Source: Chromera velia (taxonomy: Eukaryota > Sar > Chromeraceae). Taken from it: 44,142 bases of DNA. The first letter of the stretch is position 1. Every line of letters starts with the position of its first letter. Shown here one piece after another: positions 39,863 to 44,142 of the stretch. The notes beneath the pieces are model-generated. The model made no database searches and was not told the DNA's origin. It saw only the letters and a list, made by a program, of their open reading frames with translations. The position numbers and the translations under genes were made by a program. The stretch spans positions 1-44,142 of the forward strand of contig JAHBMJ010000605.1 of the NCBI GenBank assembly GCA_018398765.1. Direction: 5' to 3'.

Positions 39863-41548
39863 TCAACCAAGAACAGTAAAAAGAAAGAAAGTTCTTTCAT
39901 TCCATAATGCGATCAATGAAGGACTCCTCGAACGAGCAATGACACCAGAAAAAACCTTCACAAGAAAATGAAAAGGCCAACAAAGAAGAAAGCATTCAAG
40001 AAAAAGAAAAGTCAGCTCATCAATAAGAACACAAGCAAGGGCATTACAGGAAAGCAAAAAACGTAATACATTCAAACTCATCTGTCTGATCATTCTCTGC
40101 AACCGAGGAATGCAAGAAAAACTATGGATGAATCTAACTCTCTTCAGGGTAGGAAAGGGAGGGAATAGAAGAGCATTATCGAAATCATGGGGGCAAGAAA
40201 AGGAAAAAGCATAAAGGTCATAATATCATTCGACGAGAGCATCCCGATTAGGGTTTGCAGCTGCAAAAAGCAAAATAGAGGGTGCCTGTTGGAGAAAGAA
40301 AATCCGAAGCCCCAGCACCGTGGAGCCTCCCTCTCTTTCCAAGACACATTCAGGACTGTAAAGATCTTCCTATAAAAGTAAAGCAGGAGGGCTCCCATCC
40401 CAAAGACTCATTATATCAGAAGAAGCACAGCCAGGAAAACGAATAAAAAGAGAGCGGTCATATCTATATATCGTGCACCAAACCATGACTTGTCTTCCCA
40501 AGATGAAACAGAGAAAGAATCAGCAACCGAGAACTCTTGCCAGGCTGCAAAGAATCTAGCCCCCCCAGGAGAGCATGGACTCCTCTGAGGGAAGCCTTCT
40601 TTCTATCAAATCAGTTATCCATGAACATGAATCAGATTAGTATGAAAATCAAGGTCAACAATCTCCGGTAGGACATCAATAGGGCATGAGATGGTATCTG
40701 TGAATCTGTTGTGAGAGGATAAGAAGGCAACAGGCTTTACATATTGTTTGCGTGACACCCATGCCTCTCCATATGCCTCCCCAGCCTCCTTCTTACAGAA
40801 AGGATGGAACTTCAGCAGAACAATATATCTGTGTCGAGATTCTACCTTCACCCTCGTGACGAACTTTCTAAGTGACAACAAAAAGGCATCGCGTGGGAGG
40901 GAGGGGAAGAAAGCCTTGATGTTATCAACAACCATCTTAATGTGACCAACAGGCCAATCAGGCTTCAGCAAAAGCCGTTCGGACCGATCAGCGGAATGTC
41001 CATACCCGGCGTTGAATTTAGACACACATTTCTAAAAAGAAAAAGTCGAGTTCAAGTCACAGTGAGGACCGAAGTAACAAAGCAAGCCATTTAAACATTG
41101 ACATGCAAAGGAAAAAAGAGACTTACGTCCATGCAAAGCATATGAGACAAGCGGCCGATATTTGATTAACGACCAGCCCGCGGGCAACCAACCATCGTCC
41201 CTCCAAGACTTCCTTTTTGCCCATAGAAGACCAGTCCCAAAACGATGCTTCCTTCTATTCAAGGGACCTAAACATAAAAGAAAAGACTTCAGGGCAGTAG
41301 ACTGGTCCGCAATGCCACTCGCCAGATCATTAACAGTGCAATCAAGGTCCGCCTGTTGCAAGACAGCATACGATCCGTTATCGATGAAAGCTGCTCTTAC
41401 AGCTTGGCTGTACTTCCATGCATATAGAAAGGCTAGATCGCCCCGAGCCTTATCCACCGGGACCACAGCCAACATATCCAACAACTTCTTCACCACCCCA
41501 GCCTTCTTCGGAAGAGGAGGCCCCCTCCTCAGAGCATGGAGCACATAA
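39863..41548 (-). pseudogene. RT region of copy 3
   Basis: Contains VVPVDKARGDLAF, SLIKYRPLVSYALHGRK, DNIKAFFPSLPR (motif A), EGFPQRSPCSPGGARFF (motif B), and RYID in place of RYMDD, after which the frame is lost. The thumb is recognisable from CVLEREGGSTVLGL to LNVLRFLLSCNALACVLIDE, ending at 39863. At the site where copies 1 and 2 have TAG it has Glu-Gly, so that stop is not ancestral. In-frame stops at 41032 and just before motif B make it non-functional. Confidence 0.75.
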
Positions 41549-41554
41549 AAGGGT
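41548..41554 (-). other. Candidate +1 frameshift site ACC-CTT-T (copy 3)
   Basis: Aligned with ACG-CTT-T of copy 1. The RT frame upstream of this point is closed by a TGA only four codons before, so the switch must occur within a few codons of CTT. Confidence 0.5.
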
Positions 41555-43450
41555 AGTCACCCACCTCTCTCTTAGGTCTGCCATAACCGCCACAGACATA
41601 TCTCCGCCACCCCCCCTCCCCTGACCATGCCGGGCAGAGCCGAAACGTCCCCTTCCGCAACCCCTTGGGGAGACAAGAGAAGAAATAAAAAAGTCAATCC
41701 CCTTCTCAACTATTGCCCACAATCCACTGTTCGGCCATAATTTACGTGAAGATGAGAAATTCAAAGGGAGAGAGAAAAGCAAACGGAGAGACGGAGAAGA
41801 AGAAAGAAGTGCGCATGCATGTCCCTCCAGAAAGGGTAGATCGAGAAGTTGAGCGATTGAATTTCGAATGCAAGGACAATCATCATGCAAGTTACCATAC
41901 AATTCAGAAGGAGCATCACAACAAACCTTATGTATATTGTTAAGCATCTGTTTCAAATTCTTAAGTTTTGACGGCAGGAGTCTCAGATAAACTAAGCTCT
42001 GCGGAGCAACTTCCTTTCTGATCAATTCAAACTGACAAAAGTAAAAAGCCCTGAACTTTAGACAGTCAGCAAGCGGAAGGCGAATAAAAATCGACGTCCC
42101 TTTCAGTATCTCCATCATTGACCATCCATTTAGTTCACATAGACGTTTAACGTTCATGTCGAATGTCTGTCTGCCTGTAGCAAGAATTCCCCTTCTCGGA
42201 ACCCTCCTCACACATGCCTTGATATCATCCTTACTGGCATTGACAGATCTGATCAACCTATCAGGAAGCACCTTCTTGAAAAACATCACAAGAAGTCTAT
42301 CATAAAAAAGAGAAACATATGCATTCCCAGACTCATCCCCCCTTTTCCCACCCACTCTCTGCATAAATTCATCACGACAGAGGAAAATACCTCCCCTCTC
42401 AAGTTTCCCCGACTCCTTCATTATGCACAGAGAGGAGCGAAGCTTGTGTCTTAGCTGAATGTAACCTGAACCTCTCTTGCACGCACGGGCAGACAAACGG
42501 GAGCGTTCAGGTTTCAGTTCAATCGAAGGGTCATTCCTTTCCTTCCTCGAGACATCCACAGTATTCCACATCGGTTGATATGCTCTAATACAAAGCAATT
42601 CCATCATACGAAGACTTATCTGTCCACCATCCACCCGTGCCAGAGGCAATACAACGAAGAGAGCATGACGAGAAGTATCACTAGACAGTACTGAGTAAAA
42701 ACGATATGCATACCCCCGCCTAAATTTATTCGCTGCCCGACCTCCCCTCCTTGATCGCAAAGCCGCATAGAAGTGCTTCATGATGCGATCAAGCGCCATT
42801 CCCACCGTACTCCCGAGGTACAAGCCTCTCTTCCATTAGGACCAAACCATGTAAATCACTTTCCTGTCCCACCACCCAGTATGCCCACCTGTTTCTCTAC
42901 ATGCACTCCTCACCTCCCTTAAATATTTACTGTATGCACTATTCCCCAACTCAAGCCAGACAGAAGCAGCGATACAATGAAAGAGGATCAATCTCCTCAT
43001 GATCTTCTGTCGACATTTTTTCCTGAACAAGGTCCGACTGTATGACCACGCCCTACATTGATCATCAGGAGATTCTGAAGCCGGCATCACCTTCAAAGTG
43101 TACGAAAGAGGATGGGAAGGCTTAGCAACCAAGACAACTGTCAACGCGCATTTGTATGTTTCCACTCTCTGTGCACAGACCGGATATGGTTCCCCCCCAT
43201 GTACATTAAGTAGTGCAATAAGCATCCTACACCCACCGAGCTTGAGTGTAAGACAGTCTAACTCAGCCTTGATCCTTTGCCTCACGTTCTCCCTGCTAAA
43301 GCCCCCATAATCCCTCAGATCAGTATCAAGACAGTCATTCAACCCTGCCAACTCATCCCTCATTTGGTCTACCATAGATGAAAAGAAAGAAAAATCAAAG
43401 GCCACATCAAACATGCACTGATCAGAAAAACAGTCCATCACAGGTCCTAG
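41549..43450 (-). pseudogene. ORF2 of copy 3: GIY-YIG, CPC motif, Arg/Gly-rich linker
   Basis: One continuous frame from the ORF1 stop to RERWVTTL with a single TAA at 42836-42838 inside GIY-YIG (VIYMVWS, stop, WKRGLYLGSTV). YLG is intact, followed by KHF, RRGYAYRFYSVLSSD and RMMELLCIRAYQPMWNT with the conserved Glu and Asn. A CPC motif and EGHAC precede a Gly/Arg-rich linker. Unlike copy 1 it has no deletion near the MPAS segment, so it shows the undamaged reading frame there. Confidence 0.75.
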
Positions 43451-43453
43451 TCA
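43446..43453 (-). other. Candidate readthrough site TGA-CTA-GG (copy 3)
   Basis: Identical eight bases and same frame relation as in copy 1, between ORF1 and ORF2, although flanking codons differ. Confidence 0.55.
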
Positions 43454-44142
43454 ACCATGTCCCTCCCTCTTACCCTGTCCCTCCCCCCTCTCAGCAAGGA
43501 GTCCATGTAGATGCTGCCTTGCCACCACTATCGCGTAGATCAGCTCGGTTAGGCCTAGGGAATCCAAATCCCCCTCGACTGAGCAGTCCCTGAGGAAGGA
43601 GAGAACTTCCTCCCTCGCCTCCCTGGGACTTGTTTCCTGCCTTATGATAGCCTCGATTGTTCTCGTTTTGTCCATGCTATACTGCCATCTCTATCCCCCC
43701 AACCCACCATTTCTGGGCTGCCTGTACATAGGCAGATCTACGAGGTCAGCGTAGTTAATCCTCCCTCCATCCATTGGGACACTCGGGGGATGAATCCGGT
43801 GTGCGCTTAGCACCTTCCTCCCCCTCCCCGCAGATGCAGGGCGGAACCGAGGGACCGCCCGTTTTGGGGTCCTGTGTTCCGCCTCCTCCTCTCCCGACCT
43901 CGGTATGGCAAAGCCGGAGCTCGCCCCTCCGTCATGTTCCCCCGACGATGCCGATCTGACCCGATCCCTTTTTGTGGAGCTCTCTCTCATCTGTGCACCT
44001 GTATCCATACTCTGCACTCTGGCCCCCATCACCAGCCTATCCCTTCCCTCCGGTACCGATAGACTCATTCCTCCCCTCCCACCCCCCCTAGGCCTGCTCC
44101 TGGGTCTGCCTGTCCCATTCCTCCCAGTACCTCCCCCCCCCC
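43451..44142 (-). pseudogene. ORF1 of copy 3, partial at the window edge
   Basis: Two in-frame parts: 44068-43691 (ends LPMYRQPRNGGLGG then TAG) and 43675-43451 (LRDCSVEGDL, LTELIYAIVV, ending EGHG then TGA). Corresponding segments are present in ORF1 of copy 1, but the internal TAG is not shared. Function unknown. The N-terminal part lies beyond the window. Confidence 0.6.

Larger units (their letters stand above)
39640..44142 (-). mobile_element. Divergent third copy of the GIY-YIG/RT retroelement, runs off the window
   Basis: Same order as copy 1: ORF1 (partial, beyond 44142), ORF2 with GIY-YIG, RT, then a 3' UTR with the conserved 20-nt block. Protein identity to copy 1 is clearly partial, with many substitutions, so it is a distinct lineage. 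It is inactive: TAG at 43691, TAA at 42836 inside GIY-YIG, TAG at 41032, a TAA, TGA and TAG cluster before motif B near 40600, and frame breaks after RYID. The 3' boundary is approximate because similarity with copy 1 fades. Confidence 0.8.

Noticed and set aside
39863-44068. Stop-codon reassignment to explain the many in-frame stops in the retroelements
   Set aside because: The host genes (30025-31923, exon 2 of the transporter, the receptor-L exon) are long and free of internal stops, and most element stops differ between copies, so decay is the better explanation.

Overview
The window is nuclear DNA of a eukaryote. It shows GT-AG (and probable GC-AG) introns, single-repeat ankyrin exons, dense microsatellites, a kilobase-scale minisatellite and many decayed mobile elements. 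The mix of ankyrin, leucine-rich-repeat (LRR) and receptor-L-type genes with algal-type retroelements suggests a unicellular alga or alveolate protist; a chromerid is my best guess, from family resemblance only. I see no rRNA, tRNA or CRISPR.

Layout. 1-2893: simple sequence, then a 29-bp minisatellite with a 680-bp higher-order repeat. 2895-3536: an orphan coding exon (+). 4865-9184: a multi-exon ankyrin-repeat gene (-). 10756-12997: a receptor-L/LRR-type gene (-). 13511-18613: a four-exon nickel/cobalt-transporter-like gene (+), whose last intron holds repeats and a C2H2 zinc-finger ORF fragment. 20191-27625: a tandem pair of retroelements (-), one near full length and one 5'-truncated copy directly upstream. 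27657-28097: a broken gag-like ORF (+). 28.9-29.65 kb: fragments and a Cys-rich tandem repeat. 30025-31923: an intact F-box-like/LRR gene (-). 32297-33875: a foldback element with a nested MITE. 33904-36010: two copies of a TIR element. 34.8-39.5 kb: scattered candidate exons (+). 39.6-44.1 kb: a third, divergent retroelement copy (-) running off the window.

The most interesting system is the retroelement. It encodes an N-terminal GIY-YIG endonuclease followed by a reverse transcriptase (RT), the permuted order described for the Naiad/Chlamys clade of Penelope-like elements, preceded by an extra ORF1. In two copies that differ at many residues, ORF1 and ORF2 are in the same frame and separated only by a TGA in an identical TGACTAGG context, a known strong readthrough context. 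The RT core then lies one frame over (+1), with the switch at an ACS-CTT-T sequence in both copies. This suggests an element that uses two successive recoding events (stop readthrough, then +1 frameshift) to make ORF1, ORF1-endonuclease and ORF1-endonuclease-RT products. All copies here also carry ordinary disabling mutations, so they are probably dead copies of an active family.
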